Of a stretch of 64,000 bases of DNA, positions 22,841-33,719 are shown one piece after another. Below the pieces are notes generated by a model, which saw only the letters and a list, made by a program, of their open reading frames with translations, ran no database searches and had not been told where the DNA came from. Source of the stretch: Inia geoffrensis (taxonomy: Eukaryota > Chordata > Mammalia > Artiodactyla > Iniidae); the NCBI GenBank assembly GCA_036417435.1, contig CM070900.1, positions 169,746,815 to 169,810,814 on the forward strand. Direction: 5' to 3'. The stretch's first letter is position 1. Each line of letters begins with the position of its first letter. The position numbers and the translations under genes are program-made.

Positions 22841-25800
22841 CACAAATTCTTTGTAAACAAGGACAGGTAATGTACTTCTCTGAATTCAAGGACAATAATT
22901 TATTCATAGGCTTCTTTCTTCCACTTGGGCAGTTAAATTCCTGCCATTCTGAAGAGAAGTTTGCTGCTCCGTTTCACCTTTACGAAATGTCAGAAAACAC
23001 AAAAATATAGTAACAGTTTGATTAATTCAAAAATTTGCCATGCCAGTAACTACTGATATTTGTTTAATGCATTTCATACATCTTATGGACTACGTAGATA
23101 TCTTACCCTTTAATGAAGAGTAAAAATTGTTCACACACGTTTGGTAAAGGTCACCTATTTTCAATCAGCTCCTTTCTGTATAATAACTGGCTGACATTTC
23201 TTATCCATTTGTGATCAATGAACATGCATATTTTAACTCAAAAGTCCATTCTCTTCAAAGTACCACTCTTATAGCTTCTTATTTCATAACTTGATGATGT
23301 TTAGGGCAGGGTAACTACACTAATTCTTGTCCTTAGGCTTTTTTATATTTGAAGCAAAATAACTGGTAGAACAAACAATAGAAATTGGCTATACTTGAGA
23401 ATCAGTTGTCAAAAAGCACATCCTGAATAGATACGCTTTGACCTCATATGTTTAAGGAATGATTGCACTGTTATATTTAATATTACCATAAATAAACTGT
23501 ACTTTATTGCTTGTCCTTTATATGTGGTGAGGTGAGATGTTCTAAAAACCCACAAAAAGTAAACAACAGCATTAATTCTGGAAAGTACTTGTCTCACAGA
23601 TATTTAGAAGCAATCTTCCCTGGAACCATAATCCTCAAAAGGAAATTGCAGTCCTTGCAGAAACACAGTTTGGGTCATCTGGGTCTAGGTCTCTGGATTT
23701 TTCTAGAAGTCTTCACAAGGCACAAATGACAGTTTAAATATCTTGTCAGGGAAAGAAGTGATTTTTAACGTGGATCCACCAAATATAATTTTTTTAAACC
23801 AGTGGCCCCAAAGGCAAACATCTAAAAGGCAGAGAGAAACATTAGCACCAAGATAAATGTCATGACTTGTGTCTGAGGAAGAACATCGTATTAAGATAAT
23901 AGAGAACTATCTCTTGTCAGAAAATAAAGAAGAGTAAACAGGTATAATACTTCATGATTCTATCTGTATCTACTTGGAAGTATAATTAGATATCAGAATA
24001 TTTCTTCTCTACTGGTTGCTATGTTATTTTGTTTTTCTGATAATTTAGGGAAAAAAGAACAGATCCAATTATGCTCTGGTCTGCAAGCATGGGGAGAGGA
24101 GGACAGAGTTAGGCAGCAGCAAGTGAGCAGAGGTAACACGAAAGTAGGCAACGTAATGAAAGTGTCAAAATGATTCCTTTTAAAGAAGTAAAGCTTGTTG
24201 TGTGATGGCCTGATGGCGTGTTACCCTTGTTCTTGACCAATATACCAATTTATGAAGCTACCAACTCTTTCACACTCCTGCTGTCTTCTAGATCTTTCTT
24301 AGTCCAGTTTTAACAAACTCTCGTGTTATATACCTCTCATACCTCTTTATGATCTATGACCTAAAGCCTCTCCCTTGTCTTTTGTAGTAGTATCCTGCTC
24401 AAGAAGTTTGGTGATTCTGCTTTGAGTAGAAGCAGTAAAGTTAAAATGTGTTGCTTCCCAAAGTAGCTCATTCCGCCTTTGGAGGAACTGATCAAGGAAA
24501 ACCTTTCCCTATTTTATTCTGTACTCATAGGTTAAATTCTGTACTCATACCTTCAAACCATGTAAATCAGGTATTAATTTTAGACAACATTAAGCTGGTT
24601 CTGAAAAGTGGGTATCAATCAATAAGCAAGGTAAAATTCTCTTTCATGTGAAAAGCCATTTACTTATCAACGGCGCTCAGGCCCTGCATCTTCAGTGCTT
24701 TAGTGCTTCCTACACAGTCTGTTGTTCTGCACTTCTCCAATGTCCCCTTTTGGACACATTGCAGAATGCGGCTCTTGAGAAACCATTCACTCTCTTTCCT
24801 CTGATCCATACCAAATACAAAAATGACACCCTCTGTTCCTTTCTGCTTGCTTTACAAAAATATTAAAACTTGTCAGGGTTGGTAAACATTTTAAAATCTT
24901 GAGGTTTGAAAAGGAGGGTGACCCTGCTAGCACTGAAATATTTCAGAGGCTTGGCTTTCCAAGAGGAAATTCCAGAATTAAAAGCATTTTTGTCTACATA
25001 GAGCCATCACCCACAAGAATAAAAGATACCTTCAAACATCAGCCTTGAGTTTTGTGTGCAAACTACTTGCTAGATATAGCAGAATTGTTGAAATAAAGTA
25101 GTAATACAAAGTAGGCTTTTCCTAGGTCCTAGAACTACTTATCTAAATCTGACAAGAGTATAACATGCAGATGGAAGGCATTTAGCATTTTGGTTGCTGG
25201 ATGTATTTTAAATAGCAGACAGAGTTTGTTAGGTGTTAGCTTTTTTGGCATTAGTTATGATTCTGACATAAAAATAAAAATATTTAAGAGTATCAGAAAT
25301 GCCTGTTTCCAGCATTTTCTACCAGGTAAACTGTCAGATAACACAATAATCATCTCTATGTCATGTTCATAAAAGATGATCATTTGGCGTGTAAGATGAA
25401 TTTGAAGTGTAGTTTCAACACTGTTGGTAATTATATAAAATTACAGTACAATGTAAAAAATAAAAATGTTATAGCATTATTCACTTAGCCAACATTCTGA
25501 GTGCTTTTTGAGGGGGCATTGACTGAGAAGGGGTAAAAAAGGCCGGTGTCTGAGGTGCTAGAAATGGCCATCTGGATATGAATGGTGATTACATGGAGAT
25601 ATAGATAGATAGACACATACATAGTATGATTTTTAAATAATTAAAAAATTATCTATGCCACATGGTTAGCTAAAAACTTTCTTGTAATTATAAATAATTT
25701 GTTTCATTTCTTTACACATAATATTAAGACTGATTTCTATTATGAAGGAAATAATAGTTTATTAGGTTATTTTTATTATCATAATAGATTTTGTCCCACC

Positions 25801-26804
25801 AATTTGCAAGTGAAAATCTCTTAGAGATTTCAAACTGATTGCACACAGATACATAGAAAAAAAAATGAAGAAGCACATAAGAAATTTCTGCAAGAAACAT
25901 ACACATTTATAAATCAGAAAAACCATATTGCTTTGTTACTTTATAAATTTTAAAGATAATGATTTGGTATATGAGGAGATCATATTAGGAGAGTTTGAAG
26001 CAGGAATGAAATAACCACCTCAGACTTTTAACTGGACAGATGTATCTTAGGAAAAAGTGATAATAACATCATATTTTAGATGAGGACCCTACAATATAAG
26101 GATGCTTTACCAATACATGATTTCATAGAAAGCAATAAAAAACAATTTAGAATGAAACAGAAGAGTCTCCTAATCAGAATATAAGTAATGCTGCTGGAAG
26201 CTACTTCTTTTCCAAATCATCTCCCTGGAGCTCCCTGATGAAAAATACATTTCCCAAGACTATTTCCACCCTTTAAGCTGGGATACTAAAGGCCCTTGAG
26301 TTACACATGTAACTAGCGGTTTCTTACTAATTAGTATCTCATCATGGTATATTTTTATCTGATTGACATTGAGAAAATGACCCACTCTGAACGCTGTGTT
26401 GGTGAGAAGAGGAAAGGTCTACTGCATGAGATAATCAAAGGAGAGAAGCCCCAGCCAGGAATGACCATGTGTCCCAAACTCACAGGTGCTTGACCCTGAG
26501 GGAGAGAGGAGCACGGAGGCAACAGGGAAAAAGGAACAGGGAATCCTGGACTAGGCTAAAGATGCTTTAGGAATTGTTCGAGAACTGATTTGCACATTGG
26601 AGTAAATTCCCTTATTCCACTTTCAGATATCCATTTTTATGGGGACAAGTAAGGGGAATTTGAAAGCTGTGTAAATTCTTCCACCTACTTGAGGTCAATT
26701 CAAGTGATTATATATGTGGCTTGCTTACAAGGTGCTACCTGGAATGGAGCACTAAAGATAGCCATAGAGAAAATTCTAATTTTCCTTCCAAATGAATAAA
26801 GTAT
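22841..26804. other. About 4 kb of AT-rich unique sequence
   Basis: No coding gene, RNA gene or young repeat was found. Frames of 60-82 codons (for example 23409-23597 -, 23511-23729 +, 24448-24651 +, 24648-24866 +) have no domain, signal or codon pattern to support them. A small direct repeat (ttctgtactcata) occurs near 24517-24550, and a GATA-like (atag)n run lies at about 25600-25612. Confidence 0.5.
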
Positions 26805-26960
26805 CTATATTTATATATATATATTATATATATTATATATATAATATATATATATTATATATAATATATATATAATATATATATATAATATATATAATAT
26901 ATATATATATAAAGTATATATGTATGTATAAGTATATATGTATATATACACAGGTACTGT
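26805..26960. repeat. (TA)n microsatellite
   Basis: Over 100 bases of nearly pure alternating TA with single-base phase changes, then TATG variants. It is strongly self-complementary. A further TA/CA tract follows at 27041-27100. Confidence 0.97.
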
Positions 26961-27040
26961 ACACATATATGCTTATATATACTTTTATTCATTCATACAC
27001 ATATAACACATATGTACACATATATTCTCCCCCTCTCTTT

Positions 27041-27100
27041 ATATATAAATATATATATATTTGTAAATATATATATACAGACACACACATGCACACACAC
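27041..27100. repeat. (TA)n-(CA)n tract
   Basis: TATATAAATATATATATATT-type sequence passes into CACACACATGCACACACAC. Simple sequence. Confidence 0.9.
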
Positions 27101-27274
27101 TATTTCCACAGGACTTCTGTAATACAATATGCAAAGCAAGTTGTAGCATGTTCTTATGTTCTTTTTTAATTCCATGTAGACATCTAGAGTTAAATTCTGT
27201 GATCAACAAGAATGCATATTTCTTTTTTGTTATTACCAACAGGTTAACACTGAGAAAATGTGATTGTGTGGCTG

Positions 27275-27306
27275 TGTGTATGTGTGTGTGTGAGAGAGAG
27301 AGAGAC
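27275..27306. repeat. (TG)n-(AG)n microsatellite
   Basis: Short TG repeat turning directly into AG repeat. Confidence 0.85.
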
Positions 27307-27534
27307 ACCATACAGAAAAAAGAGCCAGCATTTTATCCCAAGGCTTTTCTTCCCTCATGTTGAACTAAATTCAGGAACAAGATAGTAAGGGAACGAAACT
27401 GGCAGAACATGCTCTGTTTGTAAGAAGAGAAATCCTCCTAAGAAATAAATTTAGTGGCGATAGAGTAAGAGTGAGAGGGCTCTTGGTTTCTTGGTGCTTA
27501 AGATGTGTAAGATAAACACTTTATATTTCCTCAT

Positions 27535-27612
27535 TGTTTTTTTTGAAAATTAAATGAGACAAAGTGTGAGAGAGCACCCATCATAGTACCTGATGAGTAG
27601 CTATTGCTCGAG
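27535..27612 (+). mobile_element. MIR SINE 3' fragment
   Basis: 'gaaaattaaatgagacaaag' and 'catcatagtacctgatgagt' followed by 'agctattgctcg' match the MIR 3' half. Confidence 0.6.
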
Positions 27613-27724
27613 GGAACAATAATAGTTTTTTCTTTGCCTTTCCCAAGCTTAAAGGGGTAACCAGGAAGTGCATCCAGGACTGCAAAGTATACCTGAAAGC
27701 GGTAGTGATGAAATGATGATTAAA

Positions 27725-27950
27725 AAGAATGGGTTTTTCAGTTCAACAGATTGAAATTTCAATCTGACCATGATTTCCTACCTGTGTAGATTTAGGGAAT
27801 TTTATTTTTTAAGGGCCTGGTTTCCTTCTCAAGTATAATACAGGTAATATTCATGACCTCAGAGGTTGCTATACAATGATATGCCATAACAAATGTGCTT
27901 AGCAATGCACCTGACTTATAGCAAACACCCTGCCATTGTGGATATTAGCA
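27725..27950 (+). mobile_element. MIR SINE
   Basis: 'gtttttcagttcaacagatt', 'tctgaccatgatttcctacc', 'taatacaggtaatattcatg' and 'gcacctgacttatagcaaac' follow MIR order. Diverged. Confidence 0.68.
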
Positions 27951-28969
27951 TTTATTACATTAACTGGGTGGCCCAGGTCCCCATATTTTGCTGGCATTCC
28001 CTGTGAATTCTTTCAACCTCTCCAGGTTTTAGAGTTATCAGGGTCCTGGTTACAACCTTGACCCCCAGGGTCTCTAATAATTTCAAGCTAAGAAAGCCAC
28101 TGTTTACCCAGAGGATGGAAAGCTGACTTTTATTGAGACCTATGAAAATGCAAATGTCTAAACCTGGGATAATAAAATAGGATCTTATTTTCATCAATTA
28201 CCATCTTTATGGTAGCTCAGGACCCACTGCCTCAAAGTCTCCCCTGGCTGTTGGTGAAAACTCCCAAGGTTGCTTTCAAAACAAGATTCTTGTGCACTCA
28301 GAAACAAGGTTCCTGTGTTTCCCTCTCTGAACTCCTGCCTTCTGCCAGGGGAGAACCCTGCTGCTGAAGTCTCTTGGGAGATCACAGCTCCTCTGGACAA
28401 CACAGTCCTCTGTCCTGGTCTCTGTTCACACAAGTGAAGCTACAGGAAAAACACACTGTCCTTCCCTTTATCGCTTTTTACTTACAACTTCAGCTTGTGC
28501 TTTTCACTAAGGTCACACAGCATGTGCAGACCAAGTGGCAAGTTTTCTCATAAAGTAGAGAAACCATGGAAAGGAGTAGGATGCAGAAGACATAAACCAG
28601 GTGCCAGGCAAGGTGTCAGCTCTGAAGCCTGCAGGTCTGGTGCCTGAACGTTTCATCTCTGTGAACCCTCACTTGTCATCGGCCAGAGATCAGCTCTCTG
28701 CTCCTAACTGAACTACTTTGCAATAGATCTTCCTGCACAGAGGCCAGGACCCACCTCCAGTGAAACATCAGAGACAGAACTTCAGACTCCATCCTGGGCT
28801 TTCATTTTGGAACCCTCATTTTCATTTCCAGATTCTAACTCTTGTGAGAATGTCCACTCATTTCAATTAAAAACCTTCTTCACCTCTGCCCACTAACCTA
28901 TTCTAAATAGAAAAATTAAAAGAAAATAATCCTGCATCAATTCAATTGATGTCAGTCATTCTTTCTTTT
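27951..28969. other. Unclassified, less AT-rich sequence
   Basis: About 1 kb of mixed composition without a supported gene. Minus-strand frames at 27955-28197 and 28194-28433 lack recognisable domains. The block could be an old LTR, but no terminal TG...CA pair or poly(A) signal was convincing. Confidence 0.4.
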
Positions 28970-29500
28970 TTAAAGTGTACAATTTAATGGTTTTTATTAT
29001 GTTCATAGATATTTGCAACCATCATCACAGTGAGTTTTACAACATTTTAATCACCTCGAAAAGAAATCCTGGGGCTTCCCTGGTGGCGTGGTGGTTGAGA
29101 GTCTGCCTGCCGATGCAGGGGACGTGGGTTCGTGCCCTGGTCTGGGAGGATCCCATGTGCCGTGGAGCGGCTGGGCCCATGAGCCATGGCTGCTGGGCCT
29201 GCGTGTCCGGAGCCTGTGCTCCGCAACGGGAGAGGCCACGACAGTGAGAGGCCCGCGTGCCGCAAAAAGTAAAAAAGAAATCCTGTATCTTTAGCTATCA
29301 TCCCCCATTCTTCGTCAATCCTCCCCCAACCCCTGTTGTAAGCAGCCACTAATCTAGTTTCTGTCTCTATAGATTGCCTATTCTAGACATTTTACATTAA
29401 TGAACCATATCATATGTGGTCTTTTGTGAATGGCTACTTTCACTTAGCATAATGTTTTCAAGTTTTATCCTTGTTGTAATATTCCATTATATGGACATAC
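28970..29500 (-). mobile_element. Old L1M-type LINE, 3' end, split by a SINE
   Basis: The + strand shows the antisense 3' region of an old mammalian L1: 'aaagtgtacaatttaatggt', 'gcaaccatcatcacagtgag', then after the SINE 'gccactaatctagtttctgt', 'ttgcctattctagacatttt', 'atatgtggtcttttgtgaat', 'cacttagcataatgttttca' and 'taatattccattatatgga'. The SINE at 29072-29272 interrupts it. Confidence 0.82.
29072..29272 (+). mobile_element. CHR-type SINE (cetacean tRNA-derived)
   Basis: Starts ggggcttccctggtggcg and ends in a short A-rich tail after 'gtgccgcaaaaagt'. An exact 13-bp target-site duplication (aaaagaaatcctg) lies at 29059-29071 and 29273-29285. The head is tRNA-like, with an A-box region and a ggttcgtgcc B-box. 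Open frames across it on both strands are artefacts of its GC content. Confidence 0.95.
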
Positions 29501-29504
29501 AACA

Positions 29505-29870
29505 AGAGAAAAGGGAACCCTCTTGCACTGTTGGTGGGAATGTAAATTGATACAGCCACTAGGGAGAACAGTATGGAGATTCCTTAAAAAGCTAAAAATG
29601 GAACTATTATACGACCCAGCAATCCCACTACTGGGCATATACCCTGAGAAAACCAGAATTCAGAAGGAGTCATGTACCACAATGTTCATTGCAGCTCTAT
29701 TTACAATATCCAGGACATGGAAGCAACCTAAGTGTCCATCGACAGATGAATGGATAAAGAAGATGTGACACATATATATAATGGAATATTACTCAGCCAT
29801 AAAAAGAAACGAAATTGAGTTATTTGTAGTGAGGTGGATGGACCCAGAGTCTGTCATTCAGAGTGATGTA
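29505..29870 (+). mobile_element. L1 ORF2 C-terminal fragment lacking both ends
   Basis: Encodes the last part of L1 ORF2 ([46 protein letters not shown]) and stops just before the ORF2 end near 'gtctgtcattcagagtga'. There is no 3' UTR and no poly(A), which is unusual, because most L1 fragments lose only the 5' end. A TGA at 29766-29768 breaks the frame. It abuts the old antisense L1 at its left. Confidence 0.9.
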
Positions 29871-30110
29871 TTAGTCATTCTTAAATGATACCTTGTGCAG
29901 GCTATCACTTATCTAGTGGTTGAACTGGGCCAAACCAATTTCTTATTCATTCTCTTCTGTAGTGAAAGTGTACAGTGGAGTCTGCTGGTCCATTCAACAA
30001 TCCTCTTGGGTCTTTGCTCCCGAAAATGTGAACACTCGTAAAAACATGGATCTCCTCAAGAATGCACCTAATAAATTTGATTGGCAGCTTAAATAAATTT
30101 GTACGCATAC
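29871..30110. other. Short unique sequence between L1 and SINE fragments
   Basis: No gene or repeat is identified. Confidence 0.5.
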
Positions 30111-30219
30111 AGTGAGCCATGGCCGCTGAGCCTGCGCATCCAGAGCCTGTGTTCTGCAACGGGAGGAGCCGCGGCAGAGAGAGGCCTGCGTACTGCAAAA
30201 AAAAAAAAAAAAAAAAAAT
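30111..30219 (+). mobile_element. CHR-type SINE, 5'-truncated
   Basis: Only the 3' half is present (from gtgagccatggccgctgagc) with a 22-base A tail at about 30198-30219. The tRNA-like promoter half is missing. I did not find a clear target-site duplication. Confidence 0.9.
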
Positions 30220-30377
30220 TACTTTGGAATCGAGTTTCAACCAAGTTACCCTGTTACATTTCTTTAAGCTCTTGGTTGGAATTCTGAATATGTTTTCTCA
30301 AAGAAACATTAAGCCCAAATTTGGGAAATTATAAGACCTTTAGTTCACTTTAGACTTTACATTCATACAAATTGGTA

Positions 30378-30547
30378 AGAACATTTATTGTTCAAAACAA
30401 ACAAAAGACTTATATTTAAGACTAATATATGAGTTAGATAAAATAAAATATATTTGTTAAACTAGAACATTTATTGTTCAAAACAAACAAAAGACATATT
30501 TAAGACTAATATACAAGTTAGATAAAATAAAATATATTTGCTAAACT
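30378..30547. repeat. Tandem duplication, two units of about 85 bp
   Basis: Unit 1 (30378-30463) and unit 2 (30464-30547) both begin agaacatttattgttcaaaa and end aaact. They differ by a 2-base gap (acttatattt against acatattt) and a few substitutions. A local duplication of AT-rich unique DNA. Confidence 0.95.
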
Positions 30548-30699
30548 TACCACTTTCCCCAGCTTGCATTTTTAAAACCTGAATGTCTTCCTAAACTGTG
30601 ATAACTTTCCCCCAAACTTCCTCTCTGTACCATTGTTCTCAGTTTTGTCTTAATTGTGTAATTGCATCTGCATATTTGCTCTTTTTCTCTTAAAGCCAG

Positions 30700-31223
30700 G
30701 TCTTCATTCGAGACTAAGCCTCCTCTTCCATATCCTGGCCTCCATTCTCTTCTTTTTCACGCCAGTAACTCCTGCCATGATCTGTGTGAAGTACAAAATT
30801 AACCTCACTATTTCCCACGTAAAGCCTCCACTGGCTCTCTGTCATCTACAAAATCAGTTCCAGTCTTCCTGACATGGATATGAGGACACACCCTCAACTT
30901 CTCCCACCCCTGCCCCCATAACTCTTGCCATTCCTTCCCCTGTGCATTACACTTTAGTCACTGTGAATAATTCGCTGTCACATGAGTAAACAGGTATGCT
31001 CTTGCCCACACACACACACACACACATCCCTAAGGACATTTTGGCCCTTGGTGCTATTCGTCCATGCTATGCCCATGAGATGTATCTGCACTTCTCCATG
31101 TTATCTGTATACTTCTCCATAACTTTTCTGTCTAATTCCTATTCTCTCTTCCAAGCTCAGGACTGACATCGCTTTCACTAGAACACTCTCTTTGATCTCC
31201 AGCCATCAGCCTAATTGATTATC
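30700..31223 (+). mobile_element. L2 LINE fragment, left part (split by Tigger1)
   Basis: Sense L2-like pyrimidine-rich text: 'ctcctcttccatatcctggc', 'aagcctccactggctctctg', 'tgccattccttcccctgtgc', 'actctctttgatctccagcc'. It continues after the Tigger1 at 31711-31880. A (CA)n run lies at 31009-31025. The 72-codon frame at 30654-30872 is a shadow of this element. Confidence 0.65.
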
Positions 31224-31225
31224 TA

Positions 31226-31708
31226 CAGGATACCTCAGAGATAGTGCAGGTTTGGTTCCAGACCATCAAAACAAGGCAAATATCCCAGTAAAGCGAGTCA
31301 CACAAAGTTTTTGGTTTCCCAGTGCATATAAAAGTTGTTTATACTATTCTGTAGTCTATTAAGTGTGCAATAGCATTACATCTAAAAAGCAATGTACACA
31401 CTTTAATTTAAAACTACTTTATTGTTGAAAAAATGCTAACCATTGTCTGAGCCTTCAGTGAGTTGTAACCTTTTTGCAATAGGAACATCAAAGATCACTG
31501 ATCACAGATCAACTTAACAAATATAATAATAAGATTGAAAAACTATGAGAATTACTAAAATGTGACACAAAGACACAAAGTAAGCAAATGATGTTGGAAA
31601 AATGGCGCTGATAGACTTGTTTGACACAGGGTTGCCATGGACCCTCAATTTGTAAAAAAAAGAAAAAAACAACTCATTATCTGTAAATTGCAATAAAAGG
31701 TATGCTTG
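31226..31708 (-). mobile_element. Internally deleted Tigger1 (pogo/mariner-like) element
   Basis: About 483 bp joining the two ends of Tigger1. The left end is caggatacctcagagatagt, with 'taaagcgagtcacacaaag' and 'cagtgcatataaaagttgtt'. The right end is 'aaaaatggcgctgatagac', 'gggttgccatggaccctcaa' and 'aaaggtatgcttg'. The termini are inverted (CAGGATACC against CAAGCATACC) and flanked by TA (31224-31225 and 31709-31710), the normal target duplication. The transposase region is absent, so this was a nonautonomous copy. Confidence 0.85.
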
Positions 31709-31710
31709 TA

Positions 31711-31880
31711 TTTTACATTTGCCATATTGCTTCCTAATTTTCTCTTTATAGATTTGTGTTGTCTGATAGATTACAAACTCTATGCAGGCCCAGACTATAT
31801 CTTAAGTTTATTATAACTTCTGTGTCCTGTACTGTGTCTACTGTACATTAATACTTGAGTGCTAATTTTGTAATACATGA
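31711..31880 (+). mobile_element. L2 LINE 3' end, right part (split by Tigger1)
   Basis: 'agattacaaactctatgcag', 'tataacttctgtgtcctgta' and 'taatacttgagtgctaat' match the L2 terminus and continue the element that starts near 30700. Confidence 0.65.
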
Positions 31881-32009
31881 ATACATATATGAAAGAGTAT
31901 GTCTTTTAAAGACTGTTGACTTCTGAGACCTCTCTCATCCTTAGTTGCTAGTTATCTATTTTGGACTTTTTTTTGAGTATAATACCATCTTATGGTTCAT
32001 TGATTTAAT

Positions 32010-32640
32010 AATGGAGTGTGTCTTGTGTGTCAGAAACGGGGCCAGATCCAGTGTAACTATAAGCTACAATAATCACCAAGAAAGCATATGGATACAAGTG
32101 TGGAAAGTACCCTAAAAAAAGCATGCATGGTGTTATGAGATTGTAGAAAGGGCCAGCATGGTTTAGTGACACAAAAGATGCCTTCCTGCAAGAAAAGATG
32201 TTTGAACCGAGATATGAAGATATGCAGTTTACCAGATGGAGAGGGAAGGAAGATGTGCCAGGCTAATGGAAGAGCTCACTCAGTCAGGGGTGGGATGTTG
32301 CTGTACTCAAAGGATGGAGAGAACTCCGGGGGGGTCCAAACAGAGGTGGAGGTGCACAGCCCTATGAGCAGAAACTATGACAATTTTGGAGAATGAGGTT
32401 TGGAAATGGGGCAGGAAGGAGGATAGAAAACTATTACATTACTTAAGAGACGTATCAGGAGTCCCCACATTGTGGTGATGGAGAGAAATGGGTAGAGCTG
32501 AGAAATATGGAGAAAGAAAAGTCAGCATTATTTGATGGTGGATTGGAGTGTGATGGTTACGGAGGGAAGGGGCGAGAAGAGTGAGGATGAAAACTGATTT
32601 TCAGAGCCGGTGGGATTTTTCTGAGAAAAAGATGGATCAA
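32010..32640 (-). mobile_element. L2 LINE fragment, antisense
   Basis: Purine-rich + strand text of antisense L2 type: 'tgccttcctgcaagaaaaga', 'gaccgagatatgaa'-like 'gaaccgagatatgaagatat', then 'ggatggagagaact'. It is interrupted by the SINE at 32654-32896 and probably continues to about 32990. Diverged; the family call is moderate. Confidence 0.5.
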
Positions 32641-32653
32641 GATAGACCAGCTT

Positions 32654-32896
32654 GGGCTTCCCTGGTGGCGCAGTGGTTGAGAGTCTGCCTGCCGGTCCAG
32701 GGGACACGAGTTCGTGTCCCCGTCCGGGAAGATCCCACATGCCGCGGAGCCGCTGGGCCCATGAGCCATGGCCGCTGAGCCTGCGCATCCGGAGCCTGTG
32801 CTCCGCAACGGGAGAGGCCACAACAGTGAGAGGCCCGCGTACCGCAAAAAAAAAAAAAATAAAAAAAAATAAAAATAAAAAATAAACCAAAAAAAC
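32654..32896 (+). mobile_element. CHR-type SINE
   Basis: A full-length copy from gggcttccctggtggcgcag to an A/TAAAA-rich tail. The target-site duplication is gatagaccagctt (32641-32653) against gatggaccagctt (32897-32909), with one mismatch. It inserted into an L2 relic. Confidence 0.95.
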
Positions 32897-32909
32897 GATG
32901 GACCAGCTT

Positions 32910-33342
32910 CCGTGAGGGATCAGCAGAGAGGAGAGGTCTAACAGATCTGCATTGGACTGTTGATTTTAGGTGACATTTAGCACCAGATTTCTACCATGTG
33001 ACATTTTGGAAATCACAGATGTGGGCAGATTGTGGAGAAAGAAGAGAAGGAATTTATGGCCAAACCATAAGAAATACTAACACTTGTAGCTCTCTGCAGA
33101 CAAGAGAGAGGAGAGAGGTCCTCCTCAATTTCTTTTTATATATGAGTTTTTATTATACCATAAACTTGGTGAGAAAGGGAAAAAAATCCACTTTTACAAA
33201 ATGTGGTCATGCAGTACCAAAACAGTGCAGCAGCCAAAGCCGGATCCTTAAAAAAAAATGTTGATATGAATTGAAATAAGTACTCATCATCCAACAAATC
33301 ACTATAAAATCTAGGTGAAAAATGAAAATTATGTATCTATAC
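32910..33342. other. Flanking sequence between two SINEs
   Basis: The first part (to about 32990) probably continues the antisense L2. The rest shows no gene; the 88-codon frame at 32998-33264 is featureless. Confidence 0.45.
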
Positions 33343-33352
33343 ATAGTGTCAT

Positions 33353-33655
33353 TTTTTTTTTTTTTTAAGATTATTTATTTATTTATTTTTGGCTGTGTTG
33401 GGTCCTCGTTTCCGTGCGAGGGCTTTCTCCGGTTGCGGCAAGCAGGGGCCACTCTTCATCGCGGTGCGCAGGGCCTCTCACTATCGCCGCCTCTCTTGTT
33501 GCGGAGCACAGGTTCCAGACGTGCAGGCTCAGTAGCTGTGGCTCACGGGCCCACTGGCTCCGCAGCATTTGGGACCCTCCCAGACCAGGGCTCGAACCTG
33601 TGTACCCTGCATTGGCAGGCAGACCCCCAACCACTGCACCACCAGGGAAGCCCCA
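33353..33655 (-). mobile_element. CHR-type SINE, longer (about 300 bp) form
   Basis: On the + strand it starts with a T tail and (ATTT)n, then 'ggctgtgttgggtcctcgtt', and ends 'accaccagggaagcccc'. Flanked by atagtgtcat at 33343-33352 and 33656-33665. This form has an extra 3' segment that the roughly 200-bp copies lack, so at least two SINE subfamilies are present. Confidence 0.94.
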
Positions 33656-33719
33656 ATAGTGTCATATTTTTAAAGAATACGTTCGTTCTGGGAGAAAGGG
33701 GAGGAATATATTTAATAAT

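Noticed and set aside
26805..27100. CRISPR-like or phage-like repeat array
   Set aside because: The repeats are mononucleotide-step TA/CA simple sequence without spacers, and the window is clearly mammalian.
27951..28969. Endogenous retrovirus LTR
   Set aside because: Composition looked LTR-like, but I found no paired terminal TG...CA, primer-binding site or gag/pol-like frame.
29072..29160. A functional tRNA gene in the SINE head
   Set aside because: A- and B-box-like motifs are present, but the cloverleaf is not intact and the sequence continues into the SINE body.
32528..32890. Frames of up to 120 codons over GC-rich 200-bp blocks (also at 29047, 33322, 40346, 55775 and 63134)
   Set aside because: All fall in CHR-type SINEs and recur in each copy on both strands.
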